64,000 nt of DNA from NCBI RefSeq assembly GCF_002258215.1, contig NZ_NEFY01000004.1, positions 1 through 64,000 on the forward strand, read 5' to 3'. The notes beneath the pieces were generated by a model that was given only the letters and a program-made list of their open reading frames with translations, was not told the DNA's origin and did no database searches. A program made the translations under genes and the position numbers. This document shows positions 20,080 to 34,023 of this stretch, piece after piece (positions within the stretch are counted from its first letter, which is position 1; each line of letters begins with the position of its first letter). This DNA is from Marinobacter vinifirmus. GTDB taxonomy: Bacteria; Pseudomonadota; Gammaproteobacteria; Pseudomonadales; Oleiphilaceae.

Positions 20080-21825
20080 GTGGCTGATTTGTCCAGTCAG
20101 GGAAAGCAGGCGACAAGCTGGAAACAGCGGGTGCTGACAGGCCTGAAGGCCTGGCGCTTCGGCACTGTGCTGGGCGTTTTCCTGCTGGTTATGGCTGGAA
20201 TCAGCTGGCGCCTGGTTGACCTGCAAGTAGTCGACAACGAGTTCCTGCGCCAGCAGGGCGATGTGCGCACCATCCGGGTGGAGTCTATTGACGCCCACCG
20301 GGGTGTGGTGGCGGACCGCCACGGTGAGCCGCTGGCGGTGAGTACGCCGGTGCAGACCCTTTGGGCCAACCCCTCGGAAACCGATCCCGAAGATCCCGGC
20401 CTTGCGGCACTGGCCAGGGTTATCGGCATGTCTGAAGGCGCACTGCGCCAGCGCCTGCGTGATTATGCGGGGCGTGAGTTCATCTATCTGCGCCGTAAGG
20501 TTCAGCCTGCCATGGCCCGCGAAGCGTTAGAGCTGGGTATTGGCGGCATCTACTCACGGCAGGAGTATCGTCGTTACTATCCTGCGGGCGAAGTAACTGC
20601 TCACATTGTCGGCTTCACCAATATTGACGAAGAAGGCCAGGAAGGTATCGAACTGGCGTATAACCAGTGGCTGACCGGTGAGCCAGGCCGCAAGCGCGTA
20701 CTGAAAGACAATCGCGGTCGGGTGATCAAGGACCTCATGCTGATCCGGGACGCCCGGCCCGGCAAGGATATGGAGCTGAGCATCGACCTGCGTCTGCAGT
20801 ATCTTGCTTACCGGGAACTCAAGGCCGTGGTCAGTGCCCATAAGGCCCGAGGCGGCACCCTGGTGATGCTGGACGTGAACACCGGCGAAGTGCTGGCGAT
20901 GGCGAATCAGGGCTCCTATAACCCGAACGACCGTTCCCAGCTGGATCCGGCCAATTTGCGTAACAAGGCCATTACCGACCTGTTTGAGCCGGGCTCCACC
21001 ATGAAACCCATCACCGTTGCTGCGGCGCTGGAATCCGGCAAGTACAAACCGGAAACCCTGATTGATACTTCGCCGGGCTACCGGCGTTTTGGCCGTTTTA
21101 CGATCCGGGATTTTCGTGATTACGGCGCTTTGAGCCTGAACGACATCATTGTGAAATCGAGCAACGTCGGGGTCAGCAAGATCGCCACCGAGCTGGGGGG
21201 CGATGTACTGAGAAACCTGTATGCGCGCCTGGGCATTGGCCAGGCCACCGGTATCGGTTTCCCGGGTGAGGCAGTCGGTGTGCTGCCGGCCCGTCCGAAA
21301 TGGCGCCCGGTAGAAGAAGCCACTTTGTCCTACGGCTACGGGCTGAGCGTGAATGCCCTGCAGCTGGCCCAGGCCTATATGGTGCTCGCTAACGGCGGCA
21401 TTCGTTATCCGGTCAGTTTGCTGAAGCAGGACCAGAAGCCAGAGGGCCACCGGGTGTTGTCCGAAGAGGTAACCCTGGCGGTCAGGAACATGTTGAGGAA
21501 CGCCGTTGCCAAGGGCACCGGTGGCCGGGCCCAGCCCGGCCTGTATGCCGCTGGCGGCAAAACCGGCACGGTGCACCTGGTGGGTGCCCAGGGCTATGAA
21601 GACAGCCAGTACAAGGCCATTTTTGCCGGCATGGCACCCATTGATGATCCGCGAATCGTAACCGTTGTGGCCGTTGATGCGCCGCAGTCCGGGGAATACT
21701 ACGGTGGTGAAGTTGCCGCCCCGGTATTTGCCCGGGTTATGGGAGACGCATTGCGACTGCTGAATGTGAAGCCTGAACTGGAAGTGTCCGACGCCAAGGC
21801 GACGGCATCCGGAGAGAGAGGTTAA
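20080..21825 (+). CDS. ftsI: Septal peptidoglycan transpeptidase FtsI (PBP3)
   Basis: Class B penicillin-binding protein that crosslinks septal peptidoglycan. 581 residues: cytoplasmic tail, membrane helix at about 31-50, pedestal domain and transpeptidase domain. Catalytic motifs: STMK with nucleophile Ser306 and Lys309, SSN at 360-362, KTG at 494-496. The start is GTG 20080, with weak Shine-Dalgarno; TTG 20089 after GGGGTGG is an alternative. Confidence 0.96.
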   Translation: MADLSSQGKQATSWKQRVLTGLKAWRFGTVLGVFLLVMAGISWRLVDLQVVDNEFLRQQGDVRTIRVESIDAHRGVVADRHGEPLAVSTPVQTLWANPSETDPEDPGLAALARVIGMSEGALRQRLRDYAGREFIYLRRKVQPAMAREALELGIGGIYSRQEYRRYYPAGEVTAHIVGFTNIDEEGQEGIELAYNQWLTGEPGRKRVLKDNRGRVIKDLMLIRDARPGKDMELSIDLRLQYLAYRELKAVVSAHKARGGTLVMLDVNTGEVLAMANQGSYNPNDRSQLDPANLRNKAITDLFEPGSTMKPITVAAALESGKYKPETLIDTSPGYRRFGRFTIRDFRDYGALSLNDIIVKSSNVGVSKIATELGGDVLRNLYARLGIGQATGIGFPGEAVGVLPARPKWRPVEEATLSYGYGLSVNALQLAQAYMVLANGGIRYPVSLLKQDQKPEGHRVLSEEVTLAVRNMLRNAVAKGTGGRAQPGLYAAGGKTGTVHLVGAQGYEDSQYKAIFAGMAPIDDPRIVTVVAVDAPQSGEYYGGEVAAPVFARVMGDALRLLNVKPELEVSDAKATASGERG

Positions 21826-21829
21826 CGCC

Positions 21830-23314
21830 ATGTGCATCACATCAATCAGCACTCTGCTTCAGGGCATTGTGGACGTGCCATCGGTCTTTGACGTGACCAT
21901 CCACGGCCTTCAGACGGACAGCCGGGCGGTACGATCGGGCGACGCCTTTATTGCCCTGGCGGGTTCTGCCACGTCAGCGGAACACTATGTAGATGATGCC
22001 ATCGCTGCGGGTGCTACCGCAGTGTTGCTGGAAGCCAGTGAACACCGGGAATGCCATGAACGCTCTGGCGCCCTGATTGTTCCGGTTGTCGGCCTGCGCG
22101 CCCAGTTGGGGCGCGTCGCCACCCGGTTTTTCGAGCATCCGTCCCGGCATTTGCGGCTTATTGGGGTCACCGGTACCAACGGCAAGACTTCGGTAACCCA
22201 GTACATCGCCCAGTTGTTGAAAGACACCGGCACCCCGTGCGGCGTTCTGGGCACCCTGGGTTATGGCATGCCGGGCAACCTGATGCCCGCCACCCATACC
22301 ACGCCGGACGTGGTGCAGGTGAATCGTGTGCTGCATCGCATCCGGACCGATGGTGGCAGGGCTGCGGTGATGGAAGTGTCTTCCCACGCCCTGGATCAGG
22401 GCCGGATCGACAAGCTGACCATGACCGGAGCCGTGTTTACCAACCTGACCCGGGACCACCTGGATTACCACGGCAGTATGGAGGCCTATGGCGAGGCCAA
22501 GGCCAGGCTGTTCCAGCGCGAGGAATTGCACTTCTCGGTGATCAATTTTGACGATCCGTTCGGGCGCCAGCTGTATGGCCAGCTTGAAGGGTTGTGTGAC
22601 CGTGTCCGCTACAGCCTGCACGAGGCGCAGACCGAGTTGTGGCTGAAAGAATTTACACCTGAAGCTTCCGGGTTCTGTGCCCTGGTGGATGGCCAGTGGG
22701 GCGAGTTTGAGCTGCAGGTGCCGCTGCTGGGCAGCTTTAACGCCAGTAACGTGCTGGCGGCCCTGGCCACCGTGCTCACCCTGGGTGTGCCGCTGGAGCG
22801 AGCAGTCGAAGCCAGTTCGCACCTCACGCCGCCTCCGGGCCGGCTTGAGCGTTTCACCGGTGCTGATGGCAAGCATGTAGTTGTGGACTACGCGCATACC
22901 CCGGACGCCCTGGCCAATGCCCTGGCGGCCTTGCGGCCCCATGCGGCAGGCAAGCTGATTTGTGTATTCGGCTGTGGCGGCGACCGGGATGCCGGCAAGC
23001 GCCCTGAAATGGCAGCAGAAGCGGAAAAGCGTGCAGATGTGGTGATCGTGACTGACGACAACCCGCGCTCTGAAGATCCGGCGAAGATTGCTGCCGATAT
23101 TGTGCAGGGCTTTTCTGCAGGTGCCGCGTACCGGGTTATCCATGACCGTGCGGCGGCCATCGCCGAAGCCATTGCCATGGCCGGTCCGGACGACCTGGTG
23201 CTGGTGGCCGGAAAGGGCCACGAGGCCTACCAGGAAGTGGCTGGCCAGAAGCTGCCATTCAGTGATGCCGAGCAGGTGCGCCACCACTTGAACCTCAATG
23301 GAGGTGTGGCATGA
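21830..23314 (+). CDS. murE: UDP-MurNAc-L-Ala-D-Glu:meso-diaminopimelate ligase
   Basis: Adds the third stem-peptide residue in peptidoglycan precursor synthesis. 494 residues. ATP loop GTNGKTS from 115. DNPR at 410-413, the signature of ligases that select meso-diaminopimelate rather than lysine. N-terminal UDP-binding block LQTDSRAVRSGDAFIAL. The stop overlaps the murF ATG. Confidence 0.97.
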   Translation: MCITSISTLLQGIVDVPSVFDVTIHGLQTDSRAVRSGDAFIALAGSATSAEHYVDDAIAAGATAVLLEASEHRECHERSGALIVPVVGLRAQLGRVATRFFEHPSRHLRLIGVTGTNGKTSVTQYIAQLLKDTGTPCGVLGTLGYGMPGNLMPATHTTPDVVQVNRVLHRIRTDGGRAAVMEVSSHALDQGRIDKLTMTGAVFTNLTRDHLDYHGSMEAYGEAKARLFQREELHFSVINFDDPFGRQLYGQLEGLCDRVRYSLHEAQTELWLKEFTPEASGFCALVDGQWGEFELQVPLLGSFNASNVLAALATVLTLGVPLERAVEASSHLTPPPGRLERFTGADGKHVVVDYAHTPDALANALAALRPHAAGKLICVFGCGGDRDAGKRPEMAAEAEKRADVVIVTDDNPRSEDPAKIAADIVQGFSAGAAYRVIHDRAAAIAEAIAMAGPDDLVLVAGKGHEAYQEVAGQKLPFSDAEQVRHHLNLNGGVA

Positions 23315-24708
23315 TGCGCGCCTTTTCGCTGGCGGAAGCTCAGGGCTTCCTGCAGGCCAAACTGGCCGGCGCGCCGGTGGATGCGGATACGCTCCGCTTT
23401 GATGGTGTGTCGACCGATACCCGGGCAGTCAAGCCGGGCCAGTTGTTTGTGGCGCTGCGCGGCGACCGTTTCGATGGCCACAAGTTTCTGGAGCAGGCCC
23501 GGGCACAGGGTGCGGTGGCGGCAGTGGTCGATACCGCAGATGACACCGTTGCCATGCCGCAACTGGTAGTGGCCGATACCGTCAATGCACTGGCAGGTCT
23601 GGCGGCCGCAAATCGAAGCGAAAGCCGGGCAGCGCTGGTGGCGATTACCGGTAGCAGCGGCAAGACCACCGTCCGGCAGATGACCTCCGCCATTCTGGCG
23701 CAGATGGGAACTACCCTGGCGACAGAGGGCAACCTGAACAACCACATCGGGGTTCCGCTGACCCTGTTCCGGCTGGAGCCTGCGCATCGTTACGGTGCCA
23801 TCGAGCTGGGTGCCAGCGGGCTGGGCGAGATTGCCCACACGGTGAACATTGTTCGCCCGCAGGTGGTCATTCTGACCAACGCCGGGCAGGCGCACCTGGA
23901 AGGTTTCGGCAGTTACCAGAATATCGTGCAGGCCAAGGGCGAGATTATTGATGGCGTGGCCGCCGATGGTGCGGTGGTGCTGAACCGGGACGACCCTGCC
24001 TTTGACCAGTGGTTACAGCGGGCCGGATCGAAGCGGGTCGTGAGTGTTTCCCGCATGGATCACCCGCAAGCGGATTACCGCGCCCGGGCAGCAATCCAGG
24101 CAGACCAGTCCCTGGCGCTGGAGATTGACGGCCCTGACGGCTGGCATTGCAGCCTGGTACTGCCGCTGCCGGGTGAACACAACATTACCAATGCGCTGCT
24201 GGCGCTGGCGGCATGCCGGGAGCTGGGTGCGACCGACCAGCAGCTGGTACACGGGCTGAGCGGTGTGCAACCGGTAAAAGGGCGGTTGCAGGTACTGAAG
24301 CTGACCGACGATTTCACGGTGATCGACGACAGCTATAACGCCAATCCCGCGTCCATGAAGGCGGCGCTGGATGTCTTGGCGGCCTGTCCGGGTACCCGGG
24401 TGGCCGTATTCGGCGCCATGGCTGAACTGGGTGAAGGCGCTGAGGCGCTGCACCAGGAAGTAGGCGCCCACGCCCGGGCAAAGGGTATCGAGCGCCTGTT
24501 GGCGGTGGGTGCCGGTAGCGAAGGCTACGCCCGGGGTTTCGGAACAAATGCCGAGCAGGTCCAGAGCCATGAACAGGCGATGGAGGCCATTCTGAATGGC
24601 CGGCAGGGAAATACCACTGTACTGGTGAAAGGTTCTCGCAGTTCCGCCATGGATCGCGTGGTGGAGGGAATTCAGAAAAAGGTGACAAACACATGCTGCT
24701 CTGGCTGA
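23311..24708 (+). CDS. murF: UDP-MurNAc-tripeptide:D-Ala-D-Ala ligase
   Basis: Completes the cytoplasmic pentapeptide precursor. 465 residues. N-domain [22 protein letters not shown] without the extra DAP selectivity loop, ATP loop [11 protein letters not shown], and C-domain block [20 protein letters not shown] lies before the start. It overlaps murE by 4 and mraY by 16 bases, so the three are translationally linked. Confidence 0.97.
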   Translation: MMRAFSLAEAQGFLQAKLAGAPVDADTLRFDGVSTDTRAVKPGQLFVALRGDRFDGHKFLEQARAQGAVAAVVDTADDTVAMPQLVVADTVNALAGLAAANRSESRAALVAITGSSGKTTVRQMTSAILAQMGTTLATEGNLNNHIGVPLTLFRLEPAHRYGAIELGASGLGEIAHTVNIVRPQVVILTNAGQAHLEGFGSYQNIVQAKGEIIDGVAADGAVVLNRDDPAFDQWLQRAGSKRVVSVSRMDHPQADYRARAAIQADQSLALEIDGPDGWHCSLVLPLPGEHNITNALLALAACRELGATDQQLVHGLSGVQPVKGRLQVLKLTDDFTVIDDSYNANPASMKAALDVLAACPGTRVAVFGAMAELGEGAEALHQEVGAHARAKGIERLLAVGAGSEGYARGFGTNAEQVQSHEQAMEAILNGRQGNTTVLVKGSRSSAMDRVVEGIQKKVTNTCCSG

Positions 24709-25778
24709 CAGAGATACTATCGCAATACTTTTCATCACTGACGGTGTTTCAGTACCTGACCCTGCGCGCCATTCTGGGTGTGCTGACGGCACTGCTGATC
24801 TCGCTGTTGATCGGCCCGGTGATGATCCGAAAACTCAGCCAGTACCAGATTGGCCAGGCGGTTCGGGACGACGGCCCGCAAACCCACCTGAGCAAGGCAG
24901 GCACCCCCACCATGGGCGGCGCGCTGATTCTGGTGGCTATCGCGATTTCCACCCTGCTGTGGGCAGACCTGAGCAACCGCTATGTCTGGATTGTGCTGCT
25001 GGTCACCTTGTTGTTCGGTGCCATTGGCTGGGTAGACGACTACCGCAAGGTGGTGGAGCGTAATCCGCGCGGCCTGCCGGGCCGCTGGAAGTATTTCTGG
25101 CAGTCGGTGATTGGTGCCGCAGCGGCGGTAGGGCTGTATTTCAGCTCCTCGCTGCCCCAGGAAACGTCCCTGTACCTGCCGTTCCTGAAAGATGTGTCCA
25201 TCACTCTGGGGCCGGTGATGTTCATTCTGCTGACCTACTTCGTGATTGTCGGCAGCAGTAACGCGGTGAACCTGACAGACGGCCTCGACGGCCTGGCGAT
25301 TATGCCTACGGTGATGGTGGCCAGCGCCCTGGCCATCTTCGCGTATGTGTCCGGCCATGCCCAGTTTGCCAACTACTTGCTGATTCCGCATCTGCCGGGA
25401 ACCGGCGAGCTGATTGTGTTCTGTTGTGCCCTGGTGGGCGCGGGCCTGGGTTTCCTCTGGTTCAACACCTATCCGGCCCAGGTATTTATGGGTGATGTAG
25501 GTGCGCTCGCCTTGGGGGCGGCCCTGGGTGTGGTGGCTGTGATCGTCCGCCAGGAAATCGTGTTGTTCATCATGGGTGGTGTGTTTGTGATGGAAACCAT
25601 CTCGGTGATCCTGCAGGTGGCATCGTTCCGCCTGACCGGCCGCCGGATTTTCCGGATGGCACCGTTGCACCACCATTTCGAGCTTAAGGGCTGGCCCGAG
25701 CCGCGAGTCATCGTGCGCTTCTGGGTCATTACCGTGGTCCTGGTCCTGGTTGGCCTGGCCAGTCTGAAAATCCGATAG
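24693..25778 (+). CDS. mraY: Phospho-MurNAc-pentapeptide transferase MraY
   Basis: Integral membrane enzyme that makes lipid I on undecaprenyl phosphate. 361 residues, about ten membrane helices. Signature blocks: [46 protein letters not shown] (Mg-binding aspartates) and the [11 protein letters not shown] loop near the C-terminus. The start lies inside the murF 3' end. Confidence 0.97.
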   Translation: MLLWLTEILSQYFSSLTVFQYLTLRAILGVLTALLISLLIGPVMIRKLSQYQIGQAVRDDGPQTHLSKAGTPTMGGALILVAIAISTLLWADLSNRYVWIVLLVTLLFGAIGWVDDYRKVVERNPRGLPGRWKYFWQSVIGAAAAVGLYFSSSLPQETSLYLPFLKDVSITLGPVMFILLTYFVIVGSSNAVNLTDGLDGLAIMPTVMVASALAIFAYVSGHAQFANYLLIPHLPGTGELIVFCCALVGAGLGFLWFNTYPAQVFMGDVGALALGAALGVVAVIVRQEIVLFIMGGVFVMETISVILQVASFRLTGRRIFRMAPLHHHFELKGWPEPRVIVRFWVITVVLVLVGLASLKIR

Positions 25779-25793
25779 GAAGTTGCTACGGCT

Positions 25794-27134
25794 ATGAGTG
25801 TCATTGTTTCGGATCGTCGCACATTGGTAGTAGGGCTCGGTAAAACCGGGCTCTCCTGCGTGCGCTATCTGTCTGGAACAGGCAGGGACATTGCCGTGGC
25901 TGACAGCCGGAGTAACCCGCCGGGGCTGGATGAGCTGAAGGCCGGCTGGCCGGATGTGCCGGTGTACCTAGGCGATTTCGATGAAGAGCTGTTTGCCCGT
26001 TTTAACGAACTGGTGGTCAGCCCGGGCATCAGCATTGCCGAGCCCGCCATTGCCGGTGCTGCGCAAAAAGGCGCCGTGATTCGCGGTGACATCGACCTGT
26101 TTGCGGAAGCCGCAGACGCACCGATCATCGCCATTACCGGTTCTAACGGTAAAACCACGGTGACTACCCTGGTGGGCGAAATGGCGAAGGCGGCCGGCCG
26201 CAAGGTTCAGTTAGGCGGCAATATCGGTACCCCGGCCCTGGATCTGCTGGGTCAGGGCGCCGATCTGTATGTGTTGGAACTGTCCAGCTTCCAGCTGGAA
26301 ACCACGGCGGAACTGAATGCCCAGGCGGCCACTGTACTGAACGTCAGTGACGATCATATGGACCGCTACCCGGATAAGATGGCGTATTTCCAGGCCAAGC
26401 AGCGGATCTATCGCGGTTGCCGCAATGCCATTGTGAACCTGGACGATGCCCTGAGCACGCCGATGGCCCGGGATAACCTGAGATTTCTGTGTTTCGGTTT
26501 TAACCGGGTGAATCCGGAAACCTTCAGCACCCGGGATGACGAACGGGGCACCTGGATTACCTTCGGCTTCGACAACCTGCTGCTGGCCAGCGAACTGAAA
26601 CTGATGGGCCTGCACAACATCAGCAATGTGATGGCTGCGCTGGCCCTGGGCCACGCCGCCGGCCTTGCGATGGAACCGATGCTGCAGGTGGCACGTGAGT
26701 TCCGTGGCTTGCCTCATCGCTGCGAGTTTATCCGGCAACTGGGCGGCGTGGATTACATCAACGATTCCAAGGGTACCAACGTGGGTGCCACGGTTGCCGC
26801 CATTGAAAGCCTGGCCCCCGAGCAGGGCAAGGTGGTGCTGATTGCCGGCGGTGATGGCAAGGGTGCTGATTTCCAGCCGTTGGCTCAGCCGGTGGCACAG
26901 CATTGCCGGGCGGTGGTGCTGATTGGCCGTGATGCACCGGCGATTGCCGCCGCCTTGCCGGAAGACGTGGTGACGGTGATGGCGAGCAGTTTTGAGCGGG
27001 CGGTGTCTGATGCCCGGGAAATGGCCCATGAGGGCGACCGGGTCTTGTTATCTCCGGCTTGCGCCAGCTTCGACATGTTCCGGGATTACAACGATCGGGG
27101 TGATCAGTTCCGCACCCTGGTGGAGGCGCTGTGA
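25794..27134 (+). CDS. murD: UDP-MurNAc-L-alanine:D-glutamate ligase
   Basis: Adds D-glutamate to UDP-MurNAc-L-Ala. 446 residues. N-domain TLVVGLGKTGLSCVRYL, ATP loop GSNGKTTVTTLV, then NVSDDHMDRYP and YINDSKGTNVGATVAAI in the central and C-terminal domains. It follows mraY by 15 bases and touches ftsW. Confidence 0.97.
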   Translation: MSVIVSDRRTLVVGLGKTGLSCVRYLSGTGRDIAVADSRSNPPGLDELKAGWPDVPVYLGDFDEELFARFNELVVSPGISIAEPAIAGAAQKGAVIRGDIDLFAEAADAPIIAITGSNGKTTVTTLVGEMAKAAGRKVQLGGNIGTPALDLLGQGADLYVLELSSFQLETTAELNAQAATVLNVSDDHMDRYPDKMAYFQAKQRIYRGCRNAIVNLDDALSTPMARDNLRFLCFGFNRVNPETFSTRDDERGTWITFGFDNLLLASELKLMGLHNISNVMAALALGHAAGLAMEPMLQVAREFRGLPHRCEFIRQLGGVDYINDSKGTNVGATVAAIESLAPEQGKVVLIAGGDGKGADFQPLAQPVAQHCRAVVLIGRDAPAIAAALPEDVVTVMASSFERAVSDAREMAHEGDRVLLSPACASFDMFRDYNDRGDQFRTLVEAL

Positions 27135-28333
27135 TGCAGGCAGGTATGACCATACCGCAAACCAGGACCTGGGACGGCCAGTTGCAGCCGCTGCCGGTGT
27201 TAGTGGTGTCTGCGGTTGCCCTGCTGGTGGTGGGCGTGGTGATGATCTCCTCGGCCTCCATGGATATGGCCGAGGCCACCCTGGGCAATGGCTATCACTA
27301 TGTGATCCGGCAGCTGCTGTATGCCGCCATGGGCTGCGTGGCCGCGCTGATTGCGGTGAATGTGCCAGTGAGCTGGTGGGAGCGCAGTGGCTGGCTGATG
27401 CTGGGTATTGGCCTGGCGGTGCTGGTGCTGGTGCTGACGCCGCTGGGGCGGACTGTTAACGGTTCTACCCGCTGGATCCCGATGCTGGTGTTCAATGTGC
27501 AGGTATCGGAAGTGGCCAAGCTGTGCCTGATTGCCTACCTGGCCGGCTACGTGGTGCGCCGCCGGGAAGAGCTGCTGAATACCTGGCCCGGCTTTCTGAA
27601 GCCCCTGGTTGTACTGGGTGTGGCTTCGGTGCTGCTGGTTATCCAGCCCGACTTTGGCGCCACGGTGGTTCTGGTGACTGCGGCGGCGGGCATGATTTTT
27701 CTCAGTGGTGTGCGGCTGACCCGCTTCGCACCGCTGATCGCCATCCTGGCGGTGCTGGGCACCATTTTGGTGGTTACCCAGCCGTACCGGCTGAAGCGGG
27801 TAGTGAGTTACCTGGACCCCTGGAAGGACCAGTTTGATTCCGGCTATCAGCTCACCCAGTCACTGATTGCCTTCGGGCGCGGTGAGTGGTTCGGCGTTGG
27901 CCTGGGCAATTCGGTGCAGAAGCTGTTCTTCCTGCCGGAAGCCCACACAGACTTTATTTTCTCGATTATTGCCGAGGAGTTCGGGCTGGTCGGTGCATTG
28001 ATTGTGCTGGGGCTGTTTACCGCCCTGGTGGTGAGCGGGTTTGTGATTGCCCGCCGCGCAGAAAAATCCGGCATGCCGTTCGGGGCCTGTTTCAGCTATG
28101 GCCTGACGCTGCTGATCGGTTTGCAGGCCGGTATCAACATGGCGGTTGCCACCGGCCTGCTGCCCACTAAGGGCCTGACCCTGCCGCTGGTGAGCTATGG
28201 CGGCTCCAGCCTGATGGTTACCTGCGTGGCAATCGGGGTGCTGGTACGGGTTGAAATGGAACGGCTGGATCGGGTTCGTATGTCCGAACAGGAAAAGAAA
28301 AACAAGGTGCGGGGAGGGGCTGTGTATGACTGA
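27134..28333 (+). CDS. ftsW: Septal peptidoglycan glycosyltransferase FtsW
   Basis: SEDS-family polymerase that works with FtsI at the septum. ATG 27134 shares one base with the murD stop and has GGAGG at 7-base spacing; GTG 27131 is less well spaced. 399 residues with about ten membrane helices. SEDS motifs: GSTRWIPMLVFNVQVSEVAK, YQLTQSLIAFGRGEWFGVGLG and TGLLPTKGLTLPLVSYGGSS. Overlaps murG by eight bases. Confidence 0.97.
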   Translation: MQAGMTIPQTRTWDGQLQPLPVLVVSAVALLVVGVVMISSASMDMAEATLGNGYHYVIRQLLYAAMGCVAALIAVNVPVSWWERSGWLMLGIGLAVLVLVLTPLGRTVNGSTRWIPMLVFNVQVSEVAKLCLIAYLAGYVVRRREELLNTWPGFLKPLVVLGVASVLLVIQPDFGATVVLVTAAAGMIFLSGVRLTRFAPLIAILAVLGTILVVTQPYRLKRVVSYLDPWKDQFDSGYQLTQSLIAFGRGEWFGVGLGNSVQKLFFLPEAHTDFIFSIIAEEFGLVGALIVLGLFTALVVSGFVIARRAEKSGMPFGACFSYGLTLLIGLQAGINMAVATGLLPTKGLTLPLVSYGGSSLMVTCVAIGVLVRVEMERLDRVRMSEQEKKNKVRGGAVYD

Positions 28334-29403
28334 ACCTCGTCGTTTCCTGATGATGGCCGGTGGTACCGGCGGGCACGTATTCCCGGCCCTGGCAACGGCC
28401 CGGGCGCTGCAGGAGCGTGGCCATGAAGTTTACTGGCTTGGCGCCAGTGGCGGCATGGAAGAGCGGCTGGTGGGTAACACCGATATTCCGCTGTCCACCA
28501 TTCATATCTCCGGCCTGCGGGGCAAGGGCAAGCTGGCGCTGTTGCTGGCGCCGTTCCGCCTGATGCGGGCCCTGGGCGAGGCCTGGACACTGCTGCGCCG
28601 GATCAACCCGGATTGCGTGGTGGGTATGGGCGGCTTTGTGACCGGCCCTGGTGGCGTAGCCGCCTGGATGCAGCGCCGGCCGCTGGTGGTGCATGAGCAG
28701 AACGCGGTTGCCGGTATGACCAACCGCTGGCTGACCCGCTTTGCCGAAACTGTGCTGGAAGCTTTTCCCGGCAGTTTCGGCGACAAGGTCATTACCCGCT
28801 GCACCGGCAACCCGGTGCGCAAGGATGTGGCCGGGTTGCCGGAGCCGGCAGAGCGTTTTGCCGGCCGAACCGGGCCGGTGCGCATCCTGGTAGTGGGCGG
28901 CAGCCTGGGCGCGCAGGTGTTCAACGAACAGTTGCCCAGGGCCCTGGCGCTGTTGCCGGAAGCCGACCGGCCGCAGGTGCGCCACCAGTGTGGCGAAAAG
29001 AATCTCGAAGCCGCGCAGCAGTCCTATGATGCTGCCGGCGTGAAGGCCAGCGTAGAGCCCTTTATTGCGGATATGGCAGAAGCCTACGCCTGGGCAGACC
29101 TGGTGGTGTGCCGGGCGGGCGCCCTGACGGTGTCGGAGCTGTGTGCCGCCGGGGTAGGCGCGATCCTGGTGCCGTTCCCCCACGCGGTGGACGACCATCA
29201 GACCCGCAACGGCCAACACATGGTCAAGGCCGGTGCCGCCATTCTGGTGCCGCAGCCAAGGTTTACCCCCGAGGCACTGGCCGACACCCTGAAAGGGTTG
29301 TCCGGTGACCGGGAAAAAATTCTGGGAATGGCGCAGGCCGCGCGCTCGCTGGCCCGTCCCGATGCAACGGAGAGAGTCGTGAATTACTGTCTGGAGGCCG
29401 CCA

Positions 29404-29411
<8 letters not shown>
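28326..29411 (+). CDS. murG: Lipid II synthase MurG
   Basis: Membrane-associated GT-B glycosyltransferase that adds GlcNAc to lipid I. ATG 28326 follows GGGGAGGGG; 361 residues. Glycine loops GGTGGHVFP from 12 and [14 protein letters not shown] in the second domain; donor-site blocks [15 protein letters not shown] and [19 protein letters not shown]. Upstream in-frame sequence belongs to ftsW. Confidence 0.97.
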
Positions 29412-32651
<3,240 letters not shown>

Positions 32652-32687
32652 TAACGATTATTACGAACCTGGGGTTTGGTGAAACAC

Positions 32688-33923
32688 ATGTCATCGGTTG
32701 AAACGGAAAACATGATTGTCGGCCTGGATATCGGAACCTCCAAGGTGGTTGCGATTGTCGGCAAGCGCAAGATGGATGGAACGATCGAAGTAGTGGGGAT
32801 CGGTTCCCACCCGTCCCGCGGCCTCAAGCGTGGTGTGGTGGTGAATATCGAAACCACTGTTCAGGCTATCCAGCGCGCCGTGGAAGAAGCGGAGCTGATG
32901 GCGGGGTGCCGGATTCACTCGGTGTATGCCGGCATTGCCGGCAGCCATATCAAGAGCCTGAATTCCCACGGCATCGTGGCGATCCGGGACCGGGAAGTGA
33001 CCCAGGCGGATATCGACCGGGTGATCGATGCTGCCCAGGCCGTGGCCATTCCGGCGGATCAGAAAATCCTGCATATCCTGCCGCAGGAATTTGTGATCGA
33101 TAACCAGGAAGGCATCAAGGAACCCATGGGCATGTCCGGCGTGCGCCTCGAAGCCAAGGTGCACCTGGTGACCTGCGCGGTGAATGCTGCCCAGAATATT
33201 GAAAAGTGTGTGGAACGCTGTGGCCTGGAGGTGGACGACATCATCCTGGAACAGCTGGCCTCGAGCCACGCCATTCTCACCGAAGACGAGAAAGAACTGG
33301 GCGTGTGCGTGGTGGATGTCGGTGGCGGTACCACCGATATCGCCGTGTTTACCGGCGGCGCCATTCGTCATACCGCGGTGATTCCCATCGCCGGCGACCA
33401 GGTGACCAACGACATCGCCATGGCATTGCGTACGCCCACCCAGAACGCAGAAGAGATCAAGATCAAATATGCCTGTGCGCTGACCCAGCTCGCAGGCGCC
33501 GACGAAACCATCAAGGTGCCCAGCGTGGGCGATCGCGCACCCCGCGATCTGTCCCGCCAGGCCCTGGCAGAAGTGGTGGAGCCCCGTTACGAGGAGCTGT
33601 TCACCCTGGTTCAGTCGGAGCTGCGCCGGTCCGGGTTTGAAGACCTGATTCCGGCCGGCATCGTGATTACCGGAGGTTCCTCCACCATGGAAGGGGTGGT
33701 GGAACTGGCCGAAGAAATCTTCCACATGCCGGTCAGGCTTGCCTGCCCGCAGAAAGTCTCCGGCATGACGGAAGTGGTCAACAACCCGATCTACGCCACG
33801 GGCGTGGGGTTGCTGATCCATGGCTTCCGGCAAATGGATCTTGGCCGGGCGCCGGCGCTCAAGGGTGAGGATGCACCCTCACTGGTTGAGCGGATGAAAG
33901 CCTGGTTTACCGGTCATTTCTGA
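32688..33923 (+). CDS. ftsA: Cell division protein FtsA
   Basis: Actin-like ATPase that tethers FtsZ to the membrane. ATG 32688 follows GGTGA by five bases and gives 411 residues; an in-frame TTG at 32676 is unlikely. IVGLDIGTSKVVAIVG phosphate loop, VVDVGGGTTDIAVF second loop, GIVITGGSS adenosine motif. The last residues (SLVERMKAWFTGHF) form the amphipathic membrane helix. Confidence 0.97.
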   Translation: MSSVETENMIVGLDIGTSKVVAIVGKRKMDGTIEVVGIGSHPSRGLKRGVVVNIETTVQAIQRAVEEAELMAGCRIHSVYAGIAGSHIKSLNSHGIVAIRDREVTQADIDRVIDAAQAVAIPADQKILHILPQEFVIDNQEGIKEPMGMSGVRLEAKVHLVTCAVNAAQNIEKCVERCGLEVDDIILEQLASSHAILTEDEKELGVCVVDVGGGTTDIAVFTGGAIRHTAVIPIAGDQVTNDIAMALRTPTQNAEEIKIKYACALTQLAGADETIKVPSVGDRAPRDLSRQALAEVVEPRYEELFTLVQSELRRSGFEDLIPAGIVITGGSSTMEGVVELAEEIFHMPVRLACPQKVSGMTEVVNNPIYATGVGLLIHGFRQMDLGRAPALKGEDAPSLVERMKAWFTGHF

Positions 33924-34023
33924 CGGTAGGCCGGGGGTAAGGCACGAAGGTTTCTCGAAAAGCAAAAAACGATCGAAATAGCCGGCCTGGACAGGTCGGA
34001 AACCGCACGAAGGAGTAGGGGAT